From Akkermansia muciniphila (lineage in GTDB: Bacteria; Pseudomonadota; Gammaproteobacteria; Burkholderiales; Burkholderiaceae_C), in contig CALQKH020000003.1 in NCBI GenBank assembly GCA_943331105.2, positions 1 through 64,000 on the forward strand: DNA of 64,000 nucleotides, read 5' to 3'. Below, in pieces: positions 17,263 through 26,152 of the stretch. The position numbers were made by a program, and so were the translations under genes. The notes below the pieces were generated by a model. The model was not told where the DNA came from. It saw only the letters and a list, made by a program, of their open reading frames with translations, and did no database searches. Position 1 is the first letter of the stretch. Every line of letters begins with the position of its first letter.

Positions 17263-18240
17263 ATGACCCGTCTCACCAAGACCTTGTTTGCTCTGTTGCC
17301 TAGCCTGCTCATCGCCTTTGCAGCACCTGTGATGGCGCAAGCTTTCCCCAATAAACCTATTCGCATCATCGTGCCCTTCCCGCCCGGTGGCGGCAACGAC
17401 GTGATTGCACGCGTGGTCGCACAAAAACTCAATGAACGTCTTGGGCAACAAGTTGTGGTTGATAACCGGGCAGGCGCCAATGGCATTGTGGGTCTGCAGG
17501 CTTTGATGCAATCGCCTGCAGACGGATACACCTTGGCCGTGGCGGCAGCGGGGCCCATGGCGGTGAACCCCAGCCTCTACGACAAATTGCCTTATGACCC
17601 CTTGAAGGATTTTTCACCCATCACCAACATGGTGAACTTCCCTCTGCTCTTGGTCACTCACCCATCGGTGCCCGCCAAAACGACGCTGGAGTTGATCAAC
17701 CTGGCCAAAGCCAGACCCAAACAGCTGTTCTTTGCTTCCCCTGGCAGCGGTAACTCAGGTCACTTGGCGGGCGAATTGTTCAACTCGATGGCCAATGTGC
17801 AAACCATGCATGTTCCCTACAAAGGGCAAGGCCCTGCCTTGACCGATTTGCTGGCTGGGCAAGTCCAGATGCTCTACAGCAGCATTCCTTCCGTGATCAA
17901 CCAGGTGAAGTCTGGTCAGCTCAAAGCGATTGCTGTGGGCAGCGCCAAACGTGTGCCGTCCCTGGCCGACATTCCCACCATTTCAGAGAGCGGATTGCCG
18001 GGCTATGAAGCCTATTCCTGGGTCGGCATCGTGGCCCCGGCCAAGACACCCAGAGACATCGTGATGCGGCTGAACCGTGAAATTGTGGACATTCTGAAAT
18101 TGCCCGATGTGGCCGAAAAACTGAACCAGCAAGGCGCCTTGCCAGTGGGCGATACGCCCGAGCAGTTTGCCACCTACATCAAAGACGAGATCGCCAAATG
18201 GGGTGCTGTCGTGCGTTCGGCCAACATCAAAGCAGATTGA
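17263..18240 (+). CDS. Bug-family tripartite tricarboxylate transporter substrate-binding protein
   Basis: The 325-residue receptor has a signal peptide ending APVMAQ and then AFPNKPIRIIVPFPPGGGND. VVDNRAGANG and VPYKGQGPALTDLLAGQVQ follow in the family order. GGAG precedes ATG 17263 by about seven bases, which favours it over a longer frame. A carboxymuconolactone-decarboxylase-like gene follows after nine bases, suggesting uptake and breakdown of an aromatic-derived acid. No membrane components are present. Confidence 0.92.
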   Translation: MTRLTKTLFALLPSLLIAFAAPVMAQAFPNKPIRIIVPFPPGGGNDVIARVVAQKLNERLGQQVVVDNRAGANGIVGLQALMQSPADGYTLAVAAAGPMAVNPSLYDKLPYDPLKDFSPITNMVNFPLLLVTHPSVPAKTTLELINLAKARPKQLFFASPGSGNSGHLAGELFNSMANVQTMHVPYKGQGPALTDLLAGQVQMLYSSIPSVINQVKSGQLKAIAVGSAKRVPSLADIPTISESGLPGYEAYSWVGIVAPAKTPRDIVMRLNREIVDILKLPDVAEKLNQQGALPVGDTPEQFATYIKDEIAKWGAVVRSANIKAD

Positions 18241-18249
18241 TCAAGACCC

Positions 18250-18750
18250 ATGAAAACCACTACAAGCAAGAAGTCCAGCGCTCAACCCAAGTCTGAGGGC
18301 TACCGTGCAGGCTTGGCCATGCGCAAAAAGGTGCTGGGTGATGACTACGTCGAACGCTCATTTGCCAATGCCGATGACCTGAACATGCCTTTTCAGGAGC
18401 TGGCCACCGAGTTCGCATGGGGCAAAGTCTGGACCCGTCCTGGCTTGACGCTGAAAGAGCGCAGCTTGGCCACGCTGTCGATGTGCATCGCCTTGAATCG
18501 CCCCGCCGAGATCAAGATTCACCTGCGTGGCGCTGTGCGAAACGGCGTATCGCGCGAAGAGTTGCGCGAGTTGATTTTGCACTCTTTTCTTTACTGCGGT
18601 GGCCCAGCTGCGCTGGATGCCTACAAGGCGGTGCGCGATGAGTTGCCTTTGATCGAAGCGGCCGAAAAAGCGGCCAAAAAATTGGCACGTCCCGTCAAAA
18701 CCAAACCGGTCAAAAGTCCAGCCAAAGCCAAAGCCAAAATCAAGGCTTGA
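18250..18750 (+). CDS. Carboxymuconolactone decarboxylase family protein with basic Lys/Ala/Pro tail
   Basis: The 166-residue protein has the all-helical CMD fold. An LKERSLATLSMCIALNRP segment is followed by the conserved helix EELRELILHSFLYCGGPAALDAYK, whose halves match gamma-carboxymuconolactone decarboxylases (one Cys, no peroxidatic CxxC pair). After about residue 137 the protein ends in a low-complexity KAAKK, PVKTKPVK and KAKAKIKA tail of about 30 residues, like histone H1 tails. The tail is unusual for this family. The gene end overlaps the convergent dehydrogenase gene by 11 nt. The aromatic substrate is not known. Confidence 0.88.
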   Translation: MKTTTSKKSSAQPKSEGYRAGLAMRKKVLGDDYVERSFANADDLNMPFQELATEFAWGKVWTRPGLTLKERSLATLSMCIALNRPAEIKIHLRGAVRNGVSREELRELILHSFLYCGGPAALDAYKAVRDELPLIEAAEKAAKKLARPVKTKPVKSPAKAKAKIKA

Positions 18751-19705
18751 GCGGTTTTTTGCCTCGACCCTTGGCGGGTGCCACGCCGGCCATGCTCGAC
18801 ATGACCTCGGCGGTAGAAGCCGTGTCCTCCATCGCCAACCCCATGGCCATGGCGCTGGTGTAGATGGCGGCGCAGGTCGAGAACAGCGGGGTCGGGCAAT
18901 CCACCGACTTGGCCATGTCGCCAATCACCTGCATGTCCTTTTGCCAAACCTCCACCTTCATGGTGGGTGGGCTGTATTGGCGTTCCAGCATCATGGGCAT
19001 TCTGAGCCGCATGACACCTGTGCCCAGCACGGGGCTGTTGCCAAAGAGGTCGAGAACGTCTTGGGGGTTCAGTCCCATTTTTCGGGCCAACGTCACGGAT
19101 TCCGCATAAGCCACGTTGTAGATGGCCACCAGATGGTTGGCTGCAAACTTCATCTTCGTGCCGTTGCCATAGGGCCCCACAAACGACACCTTGTCGGTGA
19201 AGACCTGCAAGACAGGCAAAACCTTGCGGTGGGCAGTTTCCTTGCCACTGACAAAAAATGTCCAGGCGCGTTCCTTGATGCGCACCGCCGTGCCACTGAT
19301 GGGTGCGTCCAGGGTCGTGATGCCCAGTTTGCCCAGTGCATCAGCGCACGCTTGTTTGTCCGCCATGGGTAAGGTGCTGGTTTCGATGACGATGGGCTTG
19401 TGTCGCCATTGCGCCTTGGGCAAAGATGCGATCGATTCGGTCACCTGAGCCAATGCTTTCGAGGTCGACAAAGACACGATCACCACATCTGACCGAGCAG
19501 CCACCTCAGCGGCACTGCTCAGGCACAAGCCACCCGCGCGCTTGAGGCGAGCCAGCGCCTTGGGGTCAATGTCCGCACCGCAAACTTCGTAGCCCTGTTG
19601 CAACAAGGCCTCGGCCATGGTGCCACCCATGATGCCCAGGCCCACAAGGCCCACACGCGGGAAAGCCGCTTTGGTTATTGCAACTGCAGCCACGGGCTTA
19701 TCCAA
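18740..19705 (-). CDS. NAD(P)-dependent beta-hydroxyacid dehydrogenase (3-hydroxyisobutyrate dehydrogenase family)
   Basis: The 321-residue protein starts with a Rossmann motif VGLVGLGIMGG (18-28). It has the substrate signature DAPISGTAVR and the catalytic Lys in GNGTKMKFAANHL, typical of 3-hydroxyisobutyrate, tartronate semialdehyde and related reductases. The substrate cannot be fixed from sequence. There is no ATG near the conserved start; TTG at 19705 is used, and a GTG 12 nt in is an alternative. The start overlaps the GlcG-like gene by eight bases, so the two are cotranscribed. A short basic tail (GRGKKPLKP) closes the protein. Confidence 0.88.
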   Translation of the reverse strand: MDKPVAAVAITKAAFPRVGLVGLGIMGGTMAEALLQQGYEVCGADIDPKALARLKRAGGLCLSSAAEVAARSDVVIVSLSTSKALAQVTESIASLPKAQWRHKPIVIETSTLPMADKQACADALGKLGITTLDAPISGTAVRIKERAWTFFVSGKETAHRKVLPVLQVFTDKVSFVGPYGNGTKMKFAANHLVAIYNVAYAESVTLARKMGLNPQDVLDLFGNSPVLGTGVMRLRMPMMLERQYSPPTMKVEVWQKDMQVIGDMAKSVDCPTPLFSTCAAIYTSAMAMGLAMEDTASTAEVMSSMAGVAPAKGRGKKPLKP

Positions 19706-20123
19706 CCACCAGGCCAGCAGCCTGAATGCCCGCCATACAAATCAACTCGTCCTCATCGCCAGTTCCGCCGCTGGCCCCGGCAGAGCCCAGAATGCGGCCT
19801 TGCGCATCCTTGATGAGCACAGCGCCCGGCTGTGGCAAAAACTTGCCTTCGGCGGTAGCAGCCAAGGCGACGAAAAAATTCGGGTTGTCTTTGGCGCGCT
19901 CAGCCAAGGCGCGGCTGGACGAACCCATGCCCACAGCGCCCCAAGCCTTACCCCGTGCAATGTCAAAGCGGAACATGCTGGCGCCGTCTTCACGCGCATA
20001 AGCCACCAGCTGTCCGGACTCATCCAGCACCACAACGCCCATGGGTTTGTAATTTGCGGCCCGAGCGGCTTGGATGGCACCTTGCAAAATTTGATTGGCT
20101 TGGTTCAGAGTCAAAGAGTTCAC
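19698..20123 (-). CDS. GlcG/HbpS family heme-binding-like protein
   Basis: The 141-residue protein matches the GlcG/HbpS (DUF336) fold. LNQANQILQGAIQAA is the first helix, MGVVVLDESGQLVAYARED the strand, and GASGGTGDEDELICMAGI the conserved C-terminal glycine-rich loop. Family members bind heme or cobalamin-like ligands or act as small auxiliary proteins beside glycolate or aldehyde oxidation genes. GTG 20123 is chosen because conserved sequence starts there; the only upstream ATG (20237) adds 38 poorly conserved residues. It is followed with overlap by the hydroxyacid dehydrogenase. Confidence 0.85.
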   Translation of the reverse strand: MNSLTLNQANQILQGAIQAARAANYKPMGVVVLDESGQLVAYAREDGASMFRFDIARGKAWGAVGMGSSSRALAERAKDNPNFFVALAATAEGKFLPQPGAVLIKDAQGRILGSAGASGGTGDEDELICMAGIQAAGLVVG

Positions 20124-20252
20124 AACTGATGTCTCACTGAAAAGAATAGAGAGTTTCAGGCTATCAGAATCGCGCCCAAAGCCTGTCTTCTGTTTGACAA
20201 AGGCCTGGTGCGACGCGCCATCGGACAGCGCCCACATTCACAAAGCACCCCG

Positions 20253-21536
20253 TTAAACCAACTTGTCCACAGCACGTGAAAAACAGACCTTCTTTTGGCT
20301 GAAGGCCTCGTGTTGTTCCTCGACTTTGTCCAGTTCATACAGGTAGTTGACCATCAGTCCACCTGACTGTTGGAGTCCTTTTTTAGACAAGTCAGCGGCC
20401 CAATTGATTTGGTGCAAGGTTGCGCCATTGCTGAGGTGGAACTTGCCCACCGCATCACCCCGGGCTTCGGGCGTTTTGTGCACGAGGTAAAGGGCGCACA
20501 GACGCAGGAGCCCGGTTTTTTCCGCTTCATTGCAGCGATCGGGGTGCCAGCCCGCCTTCAGGCGTTCGGCCCAACTCAGGCCACCCAGCAACAAGGTTTT
20601 TTGGGCTTCTTGCCATTTGCGCAAATGCACGGCGCTGAGCTTGTCTTCGGGCAAAGGCGCACCCGAGTCGAGCCAGGCACTCAAGCCAGGAATGGGTGAA
20701 AGGGTGCAAAAAGTTTTGAGCGAGGGCATCTCTTCGATCAATTTTTGCGCCACGCGCTTGATCAAAAAATTACCCAAGGACACGCCTTTGAGGCCAGGCT
20801 GGCAATTGCTGATGGAATAAAAGATCGCCGATTTGAAACTCTTGGCTTCACCCACAGGTGCCTGCTTGTTGATCAGTCCAGCGATGTCCTTGGCAATGCC
20901 CGGTACCAGCGCCACCTCCACAAAAATCAACGGCTCCCCCGGCAACTGGGGATGAAAAAATGCAAAGCAACGGCGGTCTGGCTGCAAGCGGCGGCGCAGA
21001 TCGTCCCAACCATCAATGGCATGCACCGATTCATGCTCAATGATTTTTTCAAGCAACTGAGCTGGTGAATTCCAGGTGATCTGGTGCAGCTCTAAAAAAC
21101 CCGGGTTGAACCATGAGCTGAGCAAGTGGTGCATGTCTGCATCTGTGGCCCGAAAAGCGGGATGATCCTTCAGGTACGACAGCAGCGTCTGGCGCATTTT
21201 CAAAATCGTGGCGGTCCCGGCAGGCGCCCGGTTGACCCGCCGCAGCAACTCTTGCCGGGGCGGCTCCACTGTCTGAAACAAATGGATGAGACTGGCATCG
21301 TTGCGCTCGGTGTTGTAGCGGTTGGCGGCATCCATCACCATCGCCGGGTCTGGATTGAACTCGTTGGACAGGTGGTGGAAAAAATCCGTTTGACTGCGCT
21401 TGTCCAAGTGTTCGTAGTTGTCGATCAACTTGACGGCCATGCTTTGCGCATTGGCCTCACCCCGGGCACTCAAAAGCTTTTTGGTAGCTTGCTTGGCAGC
21501 GTCGAGTTTTTTGTTCTGAATGAAACGTTCCAGCAT
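20253..21536 (-). CDS. Malonyl-CoA decarboxylase
   Basis: The 427-residue protein matches malonyl-CoA decarboxylase: a helical N-terminal domain and a GNAT-like catalytic domain. Conserved pieces are HPQLPGEPLIFVEVAL, FYSISNCQPGLKGVSLGNFLIKRV (cited by its ends) and FCTLSPIPGL, which carry the catalytic Ser and His region. It converts malonyl-CoA to acetyl-CoA and CO2, releasing inhibition by malonate or recycling it. It may be cotranscribed with the downstream GlcG/dehydrogenase pair, although 129 nt separate them. Confidence 0.93.
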   Translation of the reverse strand: MLERFIQNKKLDAAKQATKKLLSARGEANAQSMAVKLIDNYEHLDKRSQTDFFHHLSNEFNPDPAMVMDAANRYNTERNDASLIHLFQTVEPPRQELLRRVNRAPAGTATILKMRQTLLSYLKDHPAFRATDADMHHLLSSWFNPGFLELHQITWNSPAQLLEKIIEHESVHAIDGWDDLRRRLQPDRRCFAFFHPQLPGEPLIFVEVALVPGIAKDIAGLINKQAPVGEAKSFKSAIFYSISNCQPGLKGVSLGNFLIKRVAQKLIEEMPSLKTFCTLSPIPGLSAWLDSGAPLPEDKLSAVHLRKWQEAQKTLLLGGLSWAERLKAGWHPDRCNEAEKTGLLRLCALYLVHKTPEARGDAVGKFHLSNGATLHQINWAADLSKKGLQQSGGLMVNYLYELDKVEEQHEAFSQKKVCFSRAVDKLV

Positions 21537-21642
21537 GGTGCCCTCTTGGGAAGCATTGTTCTGTCCAATGTGGCCAGAAACGACAACTCAGCTTACACGG
21601 TCAACAAAGTCCTTGAGAAATATGACGGACAAAAGCTGACAA

Positions 21643-22869
21643 TCAAGTGCTTTTGAAATCAGCCCGCTCCATCCACCACGACACGGCGAACCCGGCCACC
21701 AAACCCCAAAAGGCGGCCCCAATGTTGAACAGACCAATGTCAGCCACCGTGACCAAAAGGCTGACCAGGGCGCCCAAAGAGAACTTGCCTGCCCCAAAGG
21801 AGGCCACAAACGCGCCTTGCAAAACACGCAGCATGGCCAAGCCACCCAGCACCATGATGAACTCTTTGGGGGCCGCCAGCATGAGACCGGTGAAGGTCGG
21901 CGCCATCAGGCCAAACAGCAAAGCCAAACCACCGAACATCAGCGCACCGCTGTAATGGCGGCGCCTTTCACCCGATGAGGTGAGCAGGCCATTGGTCGGC
22001 CCTGTCAGACAGGTGCTGACTGCACCAAAAACCGCGCTCACGGCAGCGCCCACACCACAGGCCACAGCGATCATGTTGACGGGTGGCTCGTGCCCTGCAC
22101 TTTTGAGCACCGCAACACCCTGCCCGTTTTGCACCACCAGCACCGTGATGGCCAAAGGGACCACCAGCTCCAGCATGGCGGCAAAGGACCACGCAGGGGT
22201 CTGAATCACCGGTTGTGCCAAGGCCAGTTGGCCGACTGCAGCGCCATCCAACCGGCCTGACAGCGCCACCGCCAAAGCGCCCACCAACAGAGCACCAATC
22301 ACGGGCGGGAGGCGCTTACCCCAATCTGCCCTTGCAGACAACAACAAAAACACGGCCACCATGGGTGCGGCAATGAGCACATCGCTGTCCAGCGCCCGCA
22401 CAATATCCAGACCAAAACGCAAAAAGACCCCTGCCACCATGCCCATGACGATGGGCATGGGCAAGGCTGCCATCACGCGCTTGACCCAGCCGCTCAAACC
22501 CAGCGCCAAAACCAAGGCGCTGGTCATGTAAAAAGCGCCAATGACCTCGGCAAAACTCAGGTGCTGCAAGGCCGGCCCCACCAACACCGTGCCCGGAATC
22601 GTCCAGCCAAAAGCCAAGGGCGTGGTGTAACGCCAGCTCATCAACAAGGTGACCAGACCGTTGACAAAGAAAACACCGAACACCCAAGACGCCAACTCTT
22701 GAGGTGACAAGCCGCCCCGCGTGCCGACCGACAAAATGATGGCCACAGGTCCGGTGGCCGCAAAGATGAATCCAATGAGCGCATTGGCGGCGTAGGTGGC
22801 GCCAAAATCGGCTCGAATTTGCCGCCAGCTGGGTGGGGCAACGGCAGGAATTTCCAAGTGTTTGAACAA
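21643..22869 (-). CDS. BenE-family benzoate/proton symporter-like transporter
   Basis: The 408-residue protein is hydrophobic throughout, with about 12 membrane segments. It has GFIFAATGPVAIILSVG near the start, the PIVMGMVAGVFLRFG loop, and QNGQGVAVLKSAGHEPPVN in the middle, which are features of BenE transporters. These import benzoate or similar aromatic acids by proton symport. No benzoate-degradation genes are close, so the substrate is open. A purine or xanthine role is possible from context but is not supported by the family. Confidence 0.87.
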   Translation of the reverse strand: MFKHLEIPAVAPPSWRQIRADFGATYAANALIGFIFAATGPVAIILSVGTRGGLSPQELASWVFGVFFVNGLVTLLMSWRYTTPLAFGWTIPGTVLVGPALQHLSFAEVIGAFYMTSALVLALGLSGWVKRVMAALPMPIVMGMVAGVFLRFGLDIVRALDSDVLIAAPMVAVFLLLSARADWGKRLPPVIGALLVGALAVALSGRLDGAAVGQLALAQPVIQTPAWSFAAMLELVVPLAITVLVVQNGQGVAVLKSAGHEPPVNMIAVACGVGAAVSAVFGAVSTCLTGPTNGLLTSSGERRRHYSGALMFGGLALLFGLMAPTFTGLMLAAPKEFIMVLGGLAMLRVLQGAFVASFGAGKFSLGALVSLLVTVADIGLFNIGAAFWGLVAGFAVSWWMERADFKST

Positions 22870-22908
22870 AACGGGGCCTTGGTGAAAACGAAAACGGACT
22901 CAGGTTAT

Positions 22909-22944
22909 CAAAAAAAAACCGCCACTCTTGCGAGGGGCGGTTTT
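22909..22944 (-). terminator. Rho-independent terminator of the purine ABC operon
   Basis: On the minus strand AAAACCGCC and CTC pair with GAG and GGCGGTTTT around TTGC, with one unpaired base on each side. A run of nine T residues follows. It lies 30 nt beyond the BMP stop codon. Confidence 0.88.
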
Positions 22945-22973
22945 GCGAAACAAATTCGTCAGATCGTGTCAGA

Positions 22974-24113
22974 TCACTTCTTGCCAGGAATCTTGCCTTC
23001 CACGCCCTTGACGTAGAACATCACGCCGCCCAAGTACTTGTCATCGGCGACCACGTCTTTGGCCAGCATTTCTTTGCCAGACTGGTCCACGATCGGGCCT
23101 TTCCAGATGGAGAAGCTGCCGTCTTTCAAGCCAGCATTGATCTCGGCGATGCGCTTTTTGATGTCTTCTGGCACGTCAGCGGCCACGTTGACCATCTCGA
23201 TCGCGCCTTCTTTCACGCCCCACCAGCTCGAGCCGGTGCTCCACTTGCCGTCCAGGGCTTCACCCACGGCCTTCACGTAGTAAGGACCCCAGTTGATCAC
23301 AGCCGAACCCAAGTGAGCTTTGGGGCCGTAGGCGGTCATGTCGGAATCCCAACCAAAGGCACGCTTGCCCATTTTTTCAGCGGTCTGCAGCACAGCCGAT
23401 GAGTCGGTGTTTTGCATCAGAACGTCAGCGCCGGCATTGATCAGCGATGTGGCGGCTTCAGACTCTTTCGGTGGGTTGAACCACTCATTGACCCAAACCA
23501 CTTTGGTTTTGATCTTGGGATTCACCGACTGCGCACCCATGGTGTAGCTGTTGATGTTGCGGATCACCTCAGGAATTGGGATAGAAGCCACAACGCCCAA
23601 GACGTTGGTCTTGGTCATCTTGCCGGCAATCACACCCGCCATGTACGCACCTTCGTAGGTGCGGCTGTCATAAGTGCGCATGTTCTCGGCAGTTTTGTAG
23701 CCGGTGGCGTGTTCAAACTTGATGCCTTTGTTGTCAGCGGCAACTTTGAGCATGGGCTCCATGTAACCAAAGGTGGTGCCAAAAATCAGTTTATTGCCTT
23801 GGGCTGCCATGTCGCGGATCACGCGCTCAGCGTCAGCGCTTTCTGGCACTTTTTCAACGAATGTGGTGACCACTTTGTCGCCGAACGCTTTTTCGATTTC
23901 TTTGCGGCCGTTGTCGTGCGCAAAGGTCCAACCACCATCACCCACAGGGCCGACATAGGCAAATGCAATCTTCAGGGGCTCGGCTTTGGCAACCGCAGCA
24001 GGGGCAGCGGCCTTGGGGGCCTCTTCTTTTTTGCCACAACCGACCAGTGCGGCGGCTGCCACAGCGGTCAGGGCCACCATCTTGACGATGGAGCGCTTGG
24101 AGATGTCTGTCAT
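22974..24113 (-). CDS. BMP-family lipoprotein, ABC transporter substrate-binding protein (purine nucleoside type)
   Basis: The 379-residue receptor has a lipoprotein signal with LVGCGKK, so it is probably anchored at the outer face of the inner membrane. The Ala/Lys/Pro-rich linker is followed by the BMP fold: IAFAYVGPVGDGGWT, ADAERVIRDMAAQGNKLIF and TTFGYMEPMLKV. AAAGGA six bases before ATG 24113 sets the start. It is the last gene of a four-gene operon whose ATPase and two permeases belong to the nucleoside/simple-sugar ABC family (YufO/P/Q-like). Guanine deaminase, transcribed divergently from the operon, supports a purine ligand. Confidence 0.93.
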   Translation of the reverse strand: MTDISKRSIVKMVALTAVAAAALVGCGKKEEAPKAAAPAAVAKAEPLKIAFAYVGPVGDGGWTFAHDNGRKEIEKAFGDKVVTTFVEKVPESADAERVIRDMAAQGNKLIFGTTFGYMEPMLKVAADNKGIKFEHATGYKTAENMRTYDSRTYEGAYMAGVIAGKMTKTNVLGVVASIPIPEVIRNINSYTMGAQSVNPKIKTKVVWVNEWFNPPKESEAATSLINAGADVLMQNTDSSAVLQTAEKMGKRAFGWDSDMTAYGPKAHLGSAVINWGPYYVKAVGEALDGKWSTGSSWWGVKEGAIEMVNVAADVPEDIKKRIAEINAGLKDGSFSIWKGPIVDQSGKEMLAKDVVADDKYLGGVMFYVKGVEGKIPGKK

Positions 24114-24158
24114 GTCAGTTCCTTTATAAACAGGGTTACAGGGTTGGAAAAACAAAGA

Positions 24159-25079
24159 TTATGAACCGGGGTAAAAAGGTTTACCCAAAGAAGCAGGCAT
24201 GTTGACCCGAATCCAAGTAGGGTTACGTGAGATCAAGGCCAACACCACAATGGTGGCGATGTAAGGCAGCGCTGAGAGCAACTGGCTGGGCACTTCAACA
24301 CCTATGCCTTGCAAATGAAACTGCAGCATGGTCACGCCACCAAACAGGTACGCACCAAGCAAAACACGTGCCGGACGCCAAGTCGCAAAAGTGGTCAGCG
24401 CCAGCGCGATCCAACCCTTGCCGGCCACCATGCCTTCGACCCACAGGGGCGTGTAGCTCACCGAGATGTAAGCCCCAGCCAGGCCGCACAAAGCGCCCCC
24501 AGCCACCACCGCCGCCAACCGAATGAGGCGCACCGGATAACCCAAAGCATGGGCCGACGCAGGCGACTCACCCACCGCCCGCAGCACCAAACCGGTGCGG
24601 CTTTTGTAAAGGAACCAGATCAGTGCCAAAACCAACAAAATGGCACCGTATACCAACGGATGTTGTTTGAAGAAAGCAGGGCCCAACAAAGGAATATCGG
24701 CCAAGAAGGGAATCTCGTAATTGGGCCGCTCGGGCAGTTTCTCTTGAACGTAGCCAATGCCCACAAAGGCGGAGAAACCCACACCGAACAAACTCAGCGC
24801 CAAACCGGTGGCGTATTGGTTGGTGCCCAGCCAAATCACCAGCACCCCAAAAACAGCCGCCAAGACTGCGCCCGCGCCCATGCCCGCCAAAAATCCCAAC
24901 CAATCGTTGCCGGTGTGCACCACGCAAGCAAAGCCTGCAATGGCAGCGCACAACATCATGCCCTCGGCCCCCAAGTTCACCACCCCGGCCTTTTCATTGA
25001 TCAGCAAACCCAAGGCGGCAATGGCCAGCACGGTCCCCGCATTCAGGGTGGCTGCGATCAGCAATGCATACGACTCCAT
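24159..25079 (-). CDS. ABC transporter permease, purine/nucleoside type (second permease)
   Basis: The 306-residue integral membrane protein has about eight to ten hydrophobic segments and the BPD_transp_2 features LLINEKAGVVNLGAEGMML near the N-terminus and YISVSYTPLWVEGMVAGKGWIALAL near the C-terminus (cited in part). It pairs with the larger permease encoded just upstream. The stop of that gene and this ATG share one base (TGATG), so translation is coupled. The start at 25079 is preferred over a longer frame that would extend into the neighbour. Confidence 0.93.
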   Translation of the reverse strand: MESYALLIAATLNAGTVLAIAALGLLINEKAGVVNLGAEGMMLCAAIAGFACVVHTGNDWLGFLAGMGAGAVLAAVFGVLVIWLGTNQYATGLALSLFGVGFSAFVGIGYVQEKLPERPNYEIPFLADIPLLGPAFFKQHPLVYGAILLVLALIWFLYKSRTGLVLRAVGESPASAHALGYPVRLIRLAAVVAGGALCGLAGAYISVSYTPLWVEGMVAGKGWIALALTTFATWRPARVLLGAYLFGGVTMLQFHLQGIGVEVPSQLLSALPYIATIVVLALISRNPTWIRVNMPASLGKPFYPGS

Positions 25080-26152
25080 CACACGCTCCCGATTTTTTTG
25101 GACACCCAACGCAAGCGGTAGGCGACCAAGGTGTCACACGCCAGCAGGCAAAACAACAACAAGCCCTGGAAGACGCCCGTGATCGACTTGGGCAAGCCCA
25201 AGCGCGATTGCGCCAATTCACCGCCGATGTAAAACATGCTCATCAGCACTGCCGAAAAGACCATGCCAGCGGGGTGCAAGCGCCCAACAAAGGCCACGAT
25301 GATGGCGGCAAAACCGTAACCCGCAGGCACGTAAGGCGTGAGCTGCCCAATGGGCCCGGCGACCTCCAAGGCGCCCGCCAGACCTGCAGCGCCGCCCGAC
25401 ACCAACAGCGCCACCCACAAAGCCTTGCGTGAAGAAAAGCCTGCATAACGCGCAGCGTCAGGCGCCAGCCCACCCACCTGTTGGGCAAAGCCCGCCCGGG
25501 TGCGGAACAAAAACACCCACAGCAATCCAGCACCCAGCAGCCCCAACAGCAAACCGACGCTGACCCGGGAGCCATCCATCAAACGCGGAATTTGCGTGAC
25601 CGACTCAAAGGTTTTGGACTGGGGAAAGTTGAAACCCGCCGGGTCTTTCCAGGGGCCGTAAACCAGATAACTGAGCACCATGCCAGCGACGTAGACCAAC
25701 ATCAGACTGACCAAAATCTCGTTGGCATTGAAGCGGTCACGCAAAAAAGCCGTGATACCCGCCCAAAACATGCCGCCTAAAACGCCCGCCAAAAGCACCG
25801 CCAACACGATCCAGCGTCCGGTGTCTTTGTCAGCCAACAGGGCCACACCCCCGGCACAGACCGCACCCATGACAAACTGTCCCTCGGCACCGATGTTCCA
25901 CACATTGGATCTGAAACACACCGCCAAACCCAAGGCGATGATCAACAGCGGGGTGGCCTTGACCATCAGTTCGCCCAAGGCATAACTGGTTTTGATCGGC
26001 TCCCAGAAAAACATTTGTAAACCGCGCAGGGGATCTTTGCCCAGCGCCATGAACAGCGCCACACCCAAGAGCACAGTGAGAAACAGCGCCAACACTGGCG
26101 ACGCATAGGTCCACAGATTTGAAGCTTGGGGACGGAGTTCAAGCTGCAGCAT
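25079..26152 (-). CDS. ABC transporter permease, purine/nucleoside type (first permease)
   Basis: The 357-residue membrane protein has the conserved SNVWNIGAEGQFVMGAV cytoplasmic-loop motif of nucleoside-type permeases, plus GYGFAAIIVAFVGRLHPAG near the end. It begins within the last 14 nt of the ATPase gene and ends one base into the next permease, a compact operon typical of a single complex. With its partner it forms the channel through which BMP-bound purine nucleosides or bases enter. Confidence 0.93.
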   Translation of the reverse strand: MLQLELRPQASNLWTYASPVLALFLTVLLGVALFMALGKDPLRGLQMFFWEPIKTSYALGELMVKATPLLIIALGLAVCFRSNVWNIGAEGQFVMGAVCAGGVALLADKDTGRWIVLAVLLAGVLGGMFWAGITAFLRDRFNANEILVSLMLVYVAGMVLSYLVYGPWKDPAGFNFPQSKTFESVTQIPRLMDGSRVSVGLLLGLLGAGLLWVFLFRTRAGFAQQVGGLAPDAARYAGFSSRKALWVALLVSGGAAGLAGALEVAGPIGQLTPYVPAGYGFAAIIVAFVGRLHPAGMVFSAVLMSMFYIGGELAQSRLGLPKSITGVFQGLLLFCLLACDTLVAYRLRWVSKKIGSV

